Assembly: GCA_027728145.1 (NCBI GenBank)
Contig: JAQBZV010000008.1
Span: forward strand, 1 to 13,174
Length of the DNA: 13,174 bases
Source of the DNA: Actinomycetota bacterium
GTDB lineage: Bacteria > Actinomycetota > Actinomycetes > Actinomycetales > Microbacteriaceae
Direction: 5' to 3'
Positions 6,056 to 12,840 of this stretch are shown piece after piece (the first letter of the stretch is position 1; each line of letters opens with the position of its first letter). The position numbers and the translations under genes are program-made. The notes below the pieces were generated by a model that was not told the DNA's origin, did no database searches, and worked only from the letters and a program-made list of their open reading frames with translations.

Positions 6056-7132
6056 ATGTCGAACGCGGTATTGGATCATCCACTCCCCCGCCCCCACTCC
6101 TACACATCAGAGTTCGCTGAGCTCTTGGCCCGAATCAAGGATGAGGGCCTCCTGGGTCGCTCTCGCACCTACTACATCACCCTCATCGTGATTCTGTCGG
6201 TGTCTCTCCTGGCCACTCTCACCGGGATGTATTTCCTCGGCAATACCTGGATTCAGATTGCTCTAGCACCAGCAATGGCGATCATCATGACCCAGTTCTC
6301 CTTCGTAACTCACGAAGCGGCTCACCGTCAGGTGTTCAGCTCGGGGAAAGCCAACGACAACACCGCGAGGATCCTTGCCAACGCTGTGGTCGGCATCAGC
6401 TACTCCTGGTGGATGGGCAAGCACACTCGCCACCACGCGAACCCCAACACAGTGGGCAAAGACCCCGACATCGAGTCTGACTTCATTATGTTCCAGGAAG
6501 AAAAAGCAGCTAAGACTTCGGGATTCACCAAAGCATTCGTCAAACGACAGGGCTGGCTGTTCTTTCCCATTCTGACGCTCGAGGGCCTCAACCTCCACGT
6601 TCAAGCATTCAAGCGAGTGTTCAGCAGAGAGCCACTCAAGCACCGCGGAACAGAAATCACTCTGCTGCTCGCCCGCAACATCGGGTATCCCCTCATCCTG
6701 GTGGCTCTCATGCCCTGGTATATCGCGGCAGTCTTTCTCGTCGTCCACATGGCCCTCTTTGGTGTTTATATGGGGGCCTCCTTTGCCCCCAACCACAAGG
6801 GCATGCCTCAGATCGCTGCGGGCATCAAGGTCGACTTCCTGCGTCGCCAGGTTCTGACCAGTCGCAACATCCGTGGGGGCCTGTTTATGGACCACTTCAT
6901 GGGTGGGCTCAACTACCAGGTGGAGCACCACCTGTTCCCCAGCATGGCCAGACCCAAACTTGCCAAAGCCGCTCGCATTGTTCGAGCGTTCTGTGCAGAA
7001 AAGAAGATCTCGTACACGGAGACCGGGCTCTTCCAGTCTTACGGCATCGTGGTGGCGTATTTGAACCGGGTCGGACTCGCTGCTCGCGATCCTTTTGACT
7101 GCCCCCCGGCTCAGGTTCTCGGCCGGGCTTAG
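6056..7132 (+). CDS. Membrane acyl-lipid/acyl-CoA fatty acid desaturase
   Basis: A 358-residue integral membrane di-iron enzyme that introduces a double bond into fatty acyl chains. All three histidine boxes are present: HEAAH (86-90), HTRHH (123-127) and QVEHH (288-292), the last followed by LFPSM as in the linoleoyl-CoA/DesA3-like and front-end branches. Hydrophobic helices lie at about 41-62, 64-84, 207-227 and 225-245, giving the usual four-helix roof with the boxes facing the cytoplasm. No cytochrome b5 domain is fused, so electrons must come from separate ferredoxin or reductase proteins not seen here. The start has AGGA five bases upstream. Chain position cannot be predicted; Glu in the third box is compatible with several specificities. 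It is divergent from vapBC and not in an operon with its flanks. Desaturases of this kind commonly adjust membrane fluidity at low temperature. Confidence 0.92.
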   Translation: MSNAVLDHPLPRPHSYTSEFAELLARIKDEGLLGRSRTYYITLIVILSVSLLATLTGMYFLGNTWIQIALAPAMAIIMTQFSFVTHEAAHRQVFSSGKANDNTARILANAVVGISYSWWMGKHTRHHANPNTVGKDPDIESDFIMFQEEKAAKTSGFTKAFVKRQGWLFFPILTLEGLNLHVQAFKRVFSREPLKHRGTEITLLLARNIGYPLILVALMPWYIAAVFLVVHMALFGVYMGASFAPNHKGMPQIAAGIKVDFLRRQVLTSRNIRGGLFMDHFMGGLNYQVEHHLFPSMARPKLAKAARIVRAFCAEKKISYTETGLFQSYGIVVAYLNRVGLAARDPFDCPPAQVLGRA

Positions 7133-7171
7133 GTTTTCTCTGAGGAACTGCGCTACGCTTGGGCTACCGGT

Positions 7172-7187
7172 GAACGAAACTTCGTTC
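7172..7187. repeat. Short perfect inverted repeat after the desaturase gene
   Basis: GAACGAA and TTCGTTC face each other with two bases between them, about 40 bases after the desaturase stop. There is no T-rich run after it on either strand, so an intrinsic terminator is doubtful. It could be a protein-binding dyad or a transcript-end hairpin. Confidence 0.3.
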
Positions 7188-7224
7188 CCTGCGTCGTAGA
7201 ACGCTCCCTCACCACCTATCGTGG

Positions 7225-7256
7225 TTGACAATTTTCTTGCGGCGAACGACTACATC
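7225..7256 (+). promoter_or_regulatory. Candidate promoter of the DEAD-box helicase gene
   Basis: A perfect -35 hexamer TTGACA at 7225-7230 stands out in the 200-base gap before the helicase. The best downstream candidates for -10 are GACTAC (17-base spacer) or TACATC (20-base spacer), both imperfect. Transcription from here would give a leader of roughly 70 bases. Confidence 0.35.
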
Positions 7257-7278
7257 ACTCGATGTGCTCGCCCCTAGT

Positions 7279-7332
7279 CAGGCTCCGCCTGTCACAACGT
7301 GATGATCATCATCACCAGAAAGCACCACACCT
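7279..7332 (+). promoter_or_regulatory. Structured 5' leader of the helicase gene
   Basis: Two small self-complementary elements lie just before the start: CAGGC-TCC-GCCTG at 7279-7291 and the perfect 12-base palindrome TGATGATCATCA at 7300-7311. Only a weak ribosome site (AGAAAG about 11 bases before ATG) follows. DEAD-box helicase genes are often controlled at the leader in response to cold or by their own product; that role here is inference. Confidence 0.3.
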
Positions 7333-8724
7333 ATGAACACGCATACTTTTTCGCAGCTTGGCGTGCCCGCCAGCATTGTGACAGCCCTCACCAGGGCTGG
7401 CATTGATTCCCCCTTTCCCATCCAGGTCGACACTCTTCCCGACACCCTTGCCGGCAAGGATGTGCTGGGTCGAGGAAAGACGGGCTCGGGTAAAACCCTT
7501 GCCTTTTGTATTCCCATGGTCTCAAGGCTCGGCGGCGAGCTCTCCGGGGGTGCCCGGCGAAAGGGCCACCCACTGGGCCTCGTGCTCGCTCCGACTCGAG
7601 AACTTGCGACTCAAATCACAGTCGCAATGCGTCCCCTCGCAGAAGCCATGAACCTCCGAGTCACCACCATCTTTGGTGGGGTGTCACAAACCCGCCAGGT
7701 TCAAGCACTCCGCGATGGCGTCGAGATCGTCGTGGCAACGCCAGGACGCCTCGAGGACCTGATGAAGCAGGGCCTGCTGCACCTTGACGCCATTGAAATC
7801 ACCGTGCTGGATGAAGCAGACCACATGGCGGACCTGGGCTTCTTGCCTGTCGTCACCAAAATTCTCCAGGCGACCCCGTCCTCGGGCCAGCGTCTGCTGT
7901 TCTCGGCAACTCTGGACAACGGCGTCAACAAGCTGGTGGACCGTTTCCTCCACAACGAGGTTATGCACGCCGTGGACGAGGAGAACTCTCCCGTCACCCA
8001 GATGACCCACCACGTCTTCGAAACCCCGAGCGTTGAGGCCAAGAAAGACCTGCTCTATACGCTGGCCTCCGGGACTGGGCGCAGGATTCTTTTCATGCGC
8101 ACCAAGCATCACGCCAAGAAACTAGCGAAAGCTCTCACCCAAGCGGGTATTCCCTCTGTTGATTTGCACGGAAACTTGTCGCAACCAGCCAGGGATCGAA
8201 ACCTGGCTGCGTTTAGTGATGGATCAGTCAAGGTCTTGGTTGCCACAGATGTGGCAGCCCGTGGTGTTCACGTCGACAACGTCGACCTCGTCATTCACGT
8301 GGATCCCCCTATGGAACACAAGGCTTACCTGCACCGCTCAGGGCGCACTGCCCGGGCTGGCGCCGAAGGCAACGTCATCACCCTGTGTTTGCCCACCCAA
8401 AAGGGTGACCTCGCGTCATTGCTGCGCAAAGCCGGCATCACTGTCACCCCCCGCGGTGTCACGTCCACGTCACCCGAGGTTGTGGCACTCGTCGGTGAAG
8501 TGGCCGCGTATGTAAAGCCGGCACCTGCGGAACACCACCAGCACGGTGGCGGAGGCCGCAGCCGAGGAACCTCGACCGGCGCCAATGCGCAGCGCAAGCG
8601 AGCTCAACGGCATCCCGGTAGTTCTTCCCGGCGTGACGGAGTGGGGCAATCTGGTCGTCCAGCTCGGACCGCCAGCGGGGCGTCCAGCACGAGCACTCGT
8701 CGCTCGCAGCAACGCTCGCGCTAA
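7333..8724 (+). CDS. DEAD-box ATP-dependent RNA helicase, RhlE/SrmB type
   Basis: A 463-residue helicase with the full motif set: Q motif (F6 to Q31), motif I GRGKTGSGKT (46-55), Ia PTREL (87-91), GG (115-116), Ib TPGRL (136-140), II DEAD (160-163), III SAT (191-193), IV ILFMRT (252-257), V VATDVAARGVHV (303-314) and VI HRSGRTARAG (334-343). It unwinds short RNA duplexes with ATP, typically in ribosome assembly or RNA decay. The tail after about residue 400 is low-complexity and basic (HHQHGGGGRSRG, repeated S/R/G) as in RhlE and CsdA relatives, and should bind RNA non-specifically. The motif I leading residues are GK-TGSGKT rather than the common AxTGSGKT, a mild variant. ATG 7333 precedes the Q motif correctly. 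It is monocistronic: its own candidate promoter and a terminator follow. Confidence 0.94.
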   Translation: MNTHTFSQLGVPASIVTALTRAGIDSPFPIQVDTLPDTLAGKDVLGRGKTGSGKTLAFCIPMVSRLGGELSGGARRKGHPLGLVLAPTRELATQITVAMRPLAEAMNLRVTTIFGGVSQTRQVQALRDGVEIVVATPGRLEDLMKQGLLHLDAIEITVLDEADHMADLGFLPVVTKILQATPSSGQRLLFSATLDNGVNKLVDRFLHNEVMHAVDEENSPVTQMTHHVFETPSVEAKKDLLYTLASGTGRRILFMRTKHHAKKLAKALTQAGIPSVDLHGNLSQPARDRNLAAFSDGSVKVLVATDVAARGVHVDNVDLVIHVDPPMEHKAYLHRSGRTARAGAEGNVITLCLPTQKGDLASLLRKAGITVTPRGVTSTSPEVVALVGEVAAYVKPAPAEHHQHGGGGRSRGTSTGANAQRKRAQRHPGSSSRRDGVGQSGRPARTASGASSTSTRRSQQRSR

Positions 8725-8729
8725 ACCGA

Positions 8730-8760
8730 GGGTTCCTGGCGGCCCAGAACCCATTTGTTG
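8730..8760 (+). terminator. Intrinsic terminator after the helicase gene
   Basis: Six bases after the stop, GGGTTC (8730-8735) pairs with GAACCC (8747-8752), and TGG with CCA inside, separated by a one-base bulge and a CGGC loop, giving nine pairs. The sequence ATTTGTTG follows. The T-run is short but the stem is strong and well placed. Confidence 0.55.
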
Positions 8761-8845
8761 AGCGGAAACAAACGTCCCCGCCACAATGACGTTTGCTCCG
8801 CAGCTTTGCCCGCTAAATCAGCGACTAATCAAGGGTCCAACCCAT

Positions 8846-8857
8846 TACCTTTGGGGC
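8846..8857 (+). promoter_or_regulatory. Possible leaderless promoter for the five-helix membrane protein
   Basis: TACCTT at 8846-8851 fits the TANNNT -10 pattern of actinobacteria and would place transcription start at the A of ATG 8858. No ribosome site of proper spacing precedes that ATG. No good -35 is seen. Suggestive only. Confidence 0.25.
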
Positions 8858-9442
8858 ATGGGTTTCAACGAGATTGCCTGGGTTCTCAATTTATTCGCCG
8901 TACCGCTGTGGGTGATTCTGTGGTGGTCGCTGGGTGGCTTCAAGAGTTCACGATCGACCCCGTGGTTGTGGCTCCCCTTCACCCTGTCACTCCTCTATCT
9001 CCTAGGTAATGGCTCGCTCGGATTCTTCTTCAACGACATCGGCGATGCTCCCTACGAAGAGAGCAGATTTGGATTCATTGACTCCCGAGCCAGGCTCGGT
9101 GTCGACGCCGCGGCTGCCGCGGTCGTCGTGGCGACCATTGTCTACGGGCTGACGATCAAAAGACTGCCCAAGGCCTTTCTCAAGTTTGTCATCGCCGCAT
9201 TTGTCGCGTTTCTGGGGATCGCATCTCCAATCCTCTGGGTGCCGATTGAACTCCCCGAACTGTTTTTTCTTCTCCGCCATCTTCAAACCATCGGAATGAA
9301 CTTCGCACTTTTCTGGGTAGTGGCAGCACTCATCGTGATGCTCAAAGACATGTTTGATCACAATGAGTTTGTGGTGCAACACAAGGGGCATGATGGTGCT
9401 GAGTTCTCACCAGAAGACCTCGACAGCAACCGGTCTTCGTAG
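8858..9442 (+). CDS. Unrecognised five-helix membrane protein
   Basis: I do not recognise the family. From ATG 8858 the product has 194 residues and starts directly before its first helix (MGFNEIAWVLN...); an in-frame ATG at 8786 would add 24 residues of poor quality (MTFAPQLCPLNQRL) overlapping the likely promoter, so I prefer 8858. Helices lie at about 5-26, 36-57, 82-100, 108-128 and 137-162. Between helices 2 and 3 is a conserved-looking loop with charged and aromatic residues (FNDIGDAPYEESRFGFIDSRARLG), and the tail is hydrophilic and acidic (HDGAEFSPEDLDSNRSS). Helix 5 contains LRHLQTIGMN. There are no cysteines in the preferred form and no catalytic motif I can name. It follows the helicase terminator and ends in its own hairpin, so it is probably transcribed alone. 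Either start remains possible. Confidence 0.7.
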   Translation: MGFNEIAWVLNLFAVPLWVILWWSLGGFKSSRSTPWLWLPFTLSLLYLLGNGSLGFFFNDIGDAPYEESRFGFIDSRARLGVDAAAAAVVVATIVYGLTIKRLPKAFLKFVIAAFVAFLGIASPILWVPIELPELFFLLRHLQTIGMNFALFWVVAALIVMLKDMFDHNEFVVQHKGHDGAEFSPEDLDSNRSS

Positions 9443-9446
9443 ATTT

Positions 9447-9512
9447 CAGTCGCTCCGCGCGGGAGATTCCCTTAATCCAGGGACGCGGTCTCTCGACTGA
9501 TTTATTTGGTTG
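9447..9512 (+). terminator. Nested hairpin and T-rich run: terminator of the membrane-protein gene
   Basis: CAGTCG (9447-9452) pairs with CGACTG (9494-9499), CCGCG (9455-9459) with CGCGG (9484-9488), and TCCCT (9468-9472) with AGGGA (9479-9483), forming one stacked, interrupted stem. ATTTATTTGGTTGGT follows on the plus strand. It starts four bases after the stop codon. The downstream edge abuts the CCA of the tRNA-like remnant on the other strand. Confidence 0.5.
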
Positions 9513-9560
9513 GTAGGGCGGACGGGACTTGAACCCGTGACCGACGGATTATGAGTCAGT
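9511..9560 (-). pseudogene. 3' half of a CAT-anticodon tRNA (remnant, attachment-site-like)
   Basis: Read on the minus strand, this gives an anticodon loop CTCATAA, 3' anticodon stem TCCGT, variable bases, a perfect five-pair T arm ACGGG-TTCAAGT-CCCGT, acceptor strand CCGCCCT, discriminator A and encoded CCA (CCA at 9511-9513). This is clearly the 3' half of an elongator Met or Ile2 type tRNA. The 5' half is not found at the right distance: ACTGA pairs with four of five bases of the anticodon stem and a GGCGG lies further up, but the interval is about six bases too long and no D arm fits. I therefore call it a remnant. It shares a 32-base repeat with 11551-11582. Confidence 0.65.
9525..9556. 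repeat. Direct repeat, left copy (tRNA T-arm/anticodon segment)
   Basis: 32 bases matching 11551-11582 at 31 of 32 positions (a T/G difference at the 26th base, beside the anticodon). The repeats lie in the same orientation and bracket the propeller gene, as attL/attR sites would. Confidence 0.75.
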
Positions 9561-9612
9561 CACCGACCCCGCTAAACACGTGATTTTCCGCCAGCTTACT
9601 GGTTTGAGGGAA

Positions 9613-9687
9613 TGTCAGAGTGTGACACGTTGTGTCAGGATGACCGCCAGGTTTACTGACATATCGACCGACGTCTACCGAATGACA
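9613..9687. repeat. Cluster of TGTCA/TGACA motifs with a perfect dyad
   Basis: TGTCA or its complement occurs at 9613, 9623, 9633, 9657 and 9683 (the last inside the propeller gene's end). The pair at 9623-9637 forms TGACAC-GTT-GTGTCA. It sits between the tRNA-like remnant and the propeller gene. It might be an integrase arm-site array or a terminator-like dyad; there is no further evidence. Confidence 0.3.
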
Positions 9688-11396
9688 GGAATGTTCGCCC
9701 CAATAGACGTGAACACACCAGAACCAACAGTTACTTGGGACGTCAACTGCAAGGTTGCCCCGTTCGTGTGAGTACCCGACATGCGCACGTTATACGTTCC
9801 TGGAGCCAACTCCGGGAGACGAACCATCGACGAGAATGACCCATCCGCACCAATTGTTCCCTCCGCCAGGGTTACCACCGAGGGGGCTACATTCGACACC
9901 TTCGTCACCGTCAACACATACGTCGATGTCACCGCAACACGATCAGCACCGTAATACACAGGAGAACCCTGCACCTGTTTACCCAACAACACACCATTCA
10001 CCGACAAGTAAATCCCCGGAACACCAGCCGAGGCAGAACTGCTCCCACCCGAGCTCACGGAAGGTTCGGAAAATTTTGCGAACTTAATCCCCTCTCCCGA
10101 ACTTGACCAAGTTGCAAAGGTGGAAGACCCATCCCGCGCCGCGACAAGATCTGGCGAATACTGGTTCACACCAGAACTGACGACGGTCTGGACAGAAAAT
10201 GATGAGCCGGAATCTGAGGAAATCGCTGCCTGGACCGTATCGTTAGCCCCGTCTGGACGAACCCACGCGACCGCGATTGTTGAACCATCTCCAGAGCTAG
10301 TCAGGACGGGAGCTTCGACAGTTTGTCCCGCTTCGGAAAGGGTAAAAGAGGTTGGGCTGCCTGAAGCGTAAACGGCAACTCGTGCGAGAAACTTAGAGCC
10401 ATCGGTTTCGCTCCAAGAAACTGCAGCAATACTCCCGCCTTCTGAAACCACGACCGAAGGACTCAGTTGTTGCCTTGAACCAGTCCCCGGAGTATCCGAT
10501 GCTCCCCAACTCACCCCCGAGTCTGAGCTCTGCTGGACAGTCACCTCTGTGGTGCTGCCCTCTAACCAAGTTGCATAGACCACAGTCCCATCGGAAGAAC
10601 TTGCAATTCGTGGCTCAAAGACATGTGTGCGAATGGCAGTGTCTGAGTGAATCTGTGGGGTCGACCACGAACTGCCAGAGTTGGTGGAGGAGGTTGATTC
10701 AGTTTGATATTTACTTGAGACCAGTCTTCTCCAAATGACGTGAACGGTGGCACCGTCATCCGAAACTGCGATTCCCCCTCTCGCGTCCACGCCCGCGTCC
10801 GACAGTGTTGTCGCTGCCGACCAGGAAACTCCCGAATTAGAGGACTTCGCTATTTTTACATACCAACCACTGCCGTTCCATTCATTCCAGGAAACGTATT
10901 GAATGGTGCCGTTCGAAGACCCGTCAATTATTTGAGCACCAGAACTGTAGGAACTGTTGGAAAGCCGAACTGGTGACGTCCATGTGGCGCCCGAATCGTT
11001 GCTACTGGCAACATAAATATCCCTGTTGAATGATGGGCCAGTCATAGTCCAGGTCAGGGTCACCGTTGACCCGTCATGCGATGAAAAAATTCTCGCGTCA
11101 TAAGCGCTCACAGAACCCGAGGTATGGGTTGTCACATCCGACCACGTGGCAGAACTGTATCGCGCGGACTGAATCTGATAGCCGCCGCCGACATTAGCCC
11201 TCCATACGGAATGGACTAGCGACCCATCCGTTGACACAGCAAGGTCACCTTCCTCCGGAGAGTTCGCTGTCGCTATGTCAGTCAGAACGGTCCATGTCGG
11301 AACACCGTGGGCAGACTTATTTTCCCCGATCGGAAAGCCGACCATCAGCGCACCCAACAGTGCGACAACAGGAAAAGCACGAAGGATGCGACCCAC
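9675..11396 (-). CDS. Secreted Asp-box (BNR) beta-propeller protein
   Basis: A 573-residue exported protein. The frame can be read back to ATG 11480, but GTG 11396 has GGAG five bases upstream and begins a proper signal peptide (MGRILRAFPVVALLGALMVGF), so I use it. Asp boxes of the form S-x-D/N-S-G-x-x-W are seen at 132-139, 185-192, 237-244, 290-297 and 393-400 (last with F). Degenerate versions at about 80 and 342 complete a regular 52-residue period, i.e. seven units. A Ser-rich linker near 444-458 leads to an all-beta C-terminal domain (about 460-573, GIYLSVNGVLLG..., LPELAPGTYNVRMSGTH) of Ig-like appearance. The sialidase FRIP motif and arginine triad are not seen, so catalytic sialidase activity is unlikely; a carbohydrate- or protein-binding surface role is more plausible. 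The gene stands alone between two tRNA-like remnants. Confidence 0.85.
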   Translation of the reverse strand: MGRILRAFPVVALLGALMVGFPIGENKSAHGVPTWTVLTDIATANSPEEGDLAVSTDGSLVHSVWRANVGGGYQIQSARYSSATWSDVTTHTSGSVSAYDARIFSSHDGSTVTLTWTMTGPSFNRDIYVASSNDSGATWTSPVRLSNSSYSSGAQIIDGSSNGTIQYVSWNEWNGSGWYVKIAKSSNSGVSWSAATTLSDAGVDARGGIAVSDDGATVHVIWRRLVSSKYQTESTSSTNSGSSWSTPQIHSDTAIRTHVFEPRIASSSDGTVVYATWLEGSTTEVTVQQSSDSGVSWGASDTPGTGSRQQLSPSVVVSEGGSIAAVSWSETDGSKFLARVAVYASGSPTSFTLSEAGQTVEAPVLTSSGDGSTIAVAWVRPDGANDTVQAAISSDSGSSFSVQTVVSSGVNQYSPDLVAARDGSSTFATWSSSGEGIKFAKFSEPSVSSGGSSSASAGVPGIYLSVNGVLLGKQVQGSPVYYGADRVAVTSTYVLTVTKVSNVAPSVVTLAEGTIGADGSFSSMVRLPELAPGTYNVRMSGTHTNGATLQLTSQVTVGSGVFTSIGANIPVIR

Positions 11397-11536
11397 TGGT
11401 TCTCCAAATCTCAGACTGACGGGACACCGAGAAGCTAACCGAGGGTTGTCACACGCTAAACAGCATTCCTCGGACATCACAACGCTACCCTTTGGGAAAC
11501 AGCATGAGCAACCAAGTAATCAGGCGGACTTCAGAC
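11397..11536 (-). promoter_or_regulatory. Upstream region of the propeller gene
   Basis: 140 bases between the GTG start and the right tRNA-like remnant. The clear element is the ribosome site GGAG at 11402-11405 (minus strand), five bases before GTG 11396, within TTGGAGAACCA. I find no convincing -35/-10 pair. The upstream in-frame ATG at 11480 has no good ribosome site. Confidence 0.5.
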
Positions 11537-11615
11537 TGGTGCACTCTCCCGGACTTGAACCCGTGACCGACGGATGATGAGTTCGATGCCTACGTAGTAG
11601 CTGGTCTTAGAGCGT
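11537..11615 (-). pseudogene. Degenerate full-length tRNA-like sequence (CAT anticodon loop)
   Basis: On the minus strand the element is 79 bases long. The 5' acceptor ACGCTCT (11615-11609) can pair with 3' AGAGTGC (11547-11541) at six of seven positions including one G-U. The loop is CTCATCA with anticodon CAT, the T loop is TTCAAGT, and an encoded CCA (11539-11537) falls exactly at the expected distance. However, the T stem pairs only three of five bases, the anticodon stem three of five, and no regular D arm forms. It looks like a decayed or hybrid copy whose middle is nearly identical to the remnant at 9511-9560. It is unlikely to make a normal tRNA. Confidence 0.45.
11551..11582. repeat. 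Direct repeat, right copy (tRNA T-arm/anticodon segment)
   Basis: Right partner of the repeat at 9525-9556 (31 of 32 identical, same orientation), 2026 bases apart start to start. The sequences beyond the repeat differ on both sides, as expected for a site-specific exchange boundary. Confidence 0.75.
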
Positions 11616-11746
11616 GTTAGCTGACGTTGCGGATGCCAGTAAACAGGTGAGGTTTGGCGTGGCTGGCGTTGGAGTGTGTGAGCTGACGATGTGCACTGAA
11701 TGTGCACTGACCGCTTAGCTGCAGGACGCGCGTAATTGGAGTGTGC
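11611..11746. repeat. Non-coding region with several short direct repeats
   Basis: Between the tRNA-like remnant and the lipoprotein stop there is no credible gene. An 11-base unit ATGTGCACTGA is tandemly repeated exactly at 11689-11699 and 11700-11710. A 19-base near-repeat around AGCTGACG occurs at 11611-11629 and 11673-11691 (16 of 19). TTGGAGTGTG occurs at 11669 and 11736. Such repeat sets near tRNA-type attachment sites can be recombinase binding sites; this is inference. Confidence 0.5.
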
Positions 11747-11764
11747 CGAATCAGAACGCTCCTT

Positions 11765-12829
11765 TCATTCATTTATCGCTATGCCTGGGCTCCCAACTAG
11801 GCCTGATTTGAAAGGGAGCGCTGCGCCGCTCAATGCCTCGGTGAAACTGCGAAGCGGGGAGAGCCCGTCGACTGACTCAGCCGTGAGTATGGTCCCCTCT
11901 TGCCCGTTGGAGACATAGGTGAGAACGGTGTTGCGCTCCGGATCCCAAATTCCGGCCGGAACACCACCCGAGTTATCTGAAACTCTAGAGGCGTAGTCAA
12001 AAGGACCGTTGACGTCTTCGCTTATAAAGGCGTCAGTGCTCCTTCCGCGAGAAATGTAGAGAACCCAGCTCTTGCCATTGAAGAAAATGTCGGGGTCGCT
12101 GAAGAAACAATCGCCACCTCGACACGACTGATCAATCGTTACGCTGACATGAGCAACCGGATTAACTGCGAACTGGCCACCTTGTGACTGAGGAATCTCG
12201 AGCGCACTTCGAATTTCCCGCGTACATGATGGTTGAGCTCCGCAACTGGCCGGGTCACCACCCGGTTGACCGGGGAGAAAGAAAAGAGTCAACTCACCGG
12301 TGGGCAAGAGCGCGAGCGAAGGATCGACAAAGCCAAACAGGTCGGATCCAACAAGCTCGACTCGATCTTCGTAAACATCCCCAGAGACCATGTCGATTCT
12401 TCGCAGACCGCTGGTGGATATTACGTACAGAACGTCGTCTCGCCTCAGCACGTCGGGAACCGATCCTGGGTACGCTCGCCACCCTTCGACGAGAGTCCAA
12501 GTGATGCCATCTGGGCTCTCGGCCAGTTGCACCTCATGTTGCGCAGGGTTGTTGCAGTCTGGAGAACCAACCACGCAACTATGAAAAGCCATCAGGTATT
12601 TCTCGACAGGCGGGGTGATATTTCCCACAAGCCGACCTGCTATCGCTGCTGTGTCTGGTTCTGCCTCCTCCGCCACCGAATATTCTTCTGACTCAGGAGA
12701 ACTCCCGCTCACTTCGACCTCAGAACTGGCGTCCGGTTTAGAGACTTCAGCAGTCCTCTCCGACGCACACCCACCCGAAACTAGGACGACTAGCGCAAGC
12801 ACAGCCCCAATGTGTGACCGCTTCATCAT
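11765..12829 (-). CDS. Lipoprotein with a GH43/GH32-like beta-propeller domain
   Basis: A 354-residue protein with a basic N-end, a hydrophobic stretch and Cys21 in LVSGGC. This is a plausible although not ideal lipobox, so it is probably anchored on the outer face of the membrane. An acidic, Ser/Glu-rich spacer (22-60) follows. The rest has propeller-blade motifs: an Asp-box-like SPDGITW (105-111), VPDVLRRDDVLYVIS (124-138), VDPSLALLPTGELTLFF (168-184) and SDPDIFFNGKSWVLYIS (244-260). These resemble five-bladed glycosidase-type propellers, but I cannot place a catalytic triad. Six other cysteines come in close pairs (85/92, 196/202, 236/241), fitting disulfides outside the cell. ATG 12829 and ATG 12826 are both possible, with no clear ribosome site; the upstream gene ends 11 bases before, suggesting coupled translation. 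Enzyme or binding protein is open. Confidence 0.75.
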   Translation of the reverse strand: MMKRSHIGAVLALVVLVSGGCASERTAEVSKPDASSEVEVSGSSPESEEYSVAEEAEPDTAAIAGRLVGNITPPVEKYLMAFHSCVVGSPDCNNPAQHEVQLAESPDGITWTLVEGWRAYPGSVPDVLRRDDVLYVISTSGLRRIDMVSGDVYEDRVELVGSDLFGFVDPSLALLPTGELTLFFLPGQPGGDPASCGAQPSCTREIRSALEIPQSQGGQFAVNPVAHVSVTIDQSCRGGDCFFSDPDIFFNGKSWVLYISRGRSTDAFISEDVNGPFDYASRVSDNSGGVPAGIWDPERNTVLTYVSNGQEGTILTAESVDGLSPLRSFTEALSGAALPFKSGLVGSPGIAINE

Positions 12830-12840
12830 GATGCGACCGT

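Noticed and set aside
6263..7231. 322-residue open frame on the minus strand
   Set aside because: It is antisense to the desaturase, whose three histidine boxes are unmistakable; rich in His/Asp/Glu with no recognisable motif.
9675..11396. Active sialidase
   Set aside because: Asp boxes alone occur in many propellers; the FRIP motif and arginine triad are not found.
11397..11480. Longer propeller-protein start at ATG 11480
   Set aside because: It adds 28 cysteine-containing residues before the signal peptide; GTG 11396 has GGAG at ideal spacing.
9511..11615. Group I intron or split tRNA explanation for the two tRNA pieces
   Set aside because: Both pieces contain the anticodon loop and T arm, i.e. 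they duplicate the same part instead of dividing the tRNA into two halves, and no intron core is visible.
11611..11746. CRISPR array
   Set aside because: Repeats are short, differ in length and spacing, occur only twice each, and no cas genes are seen.
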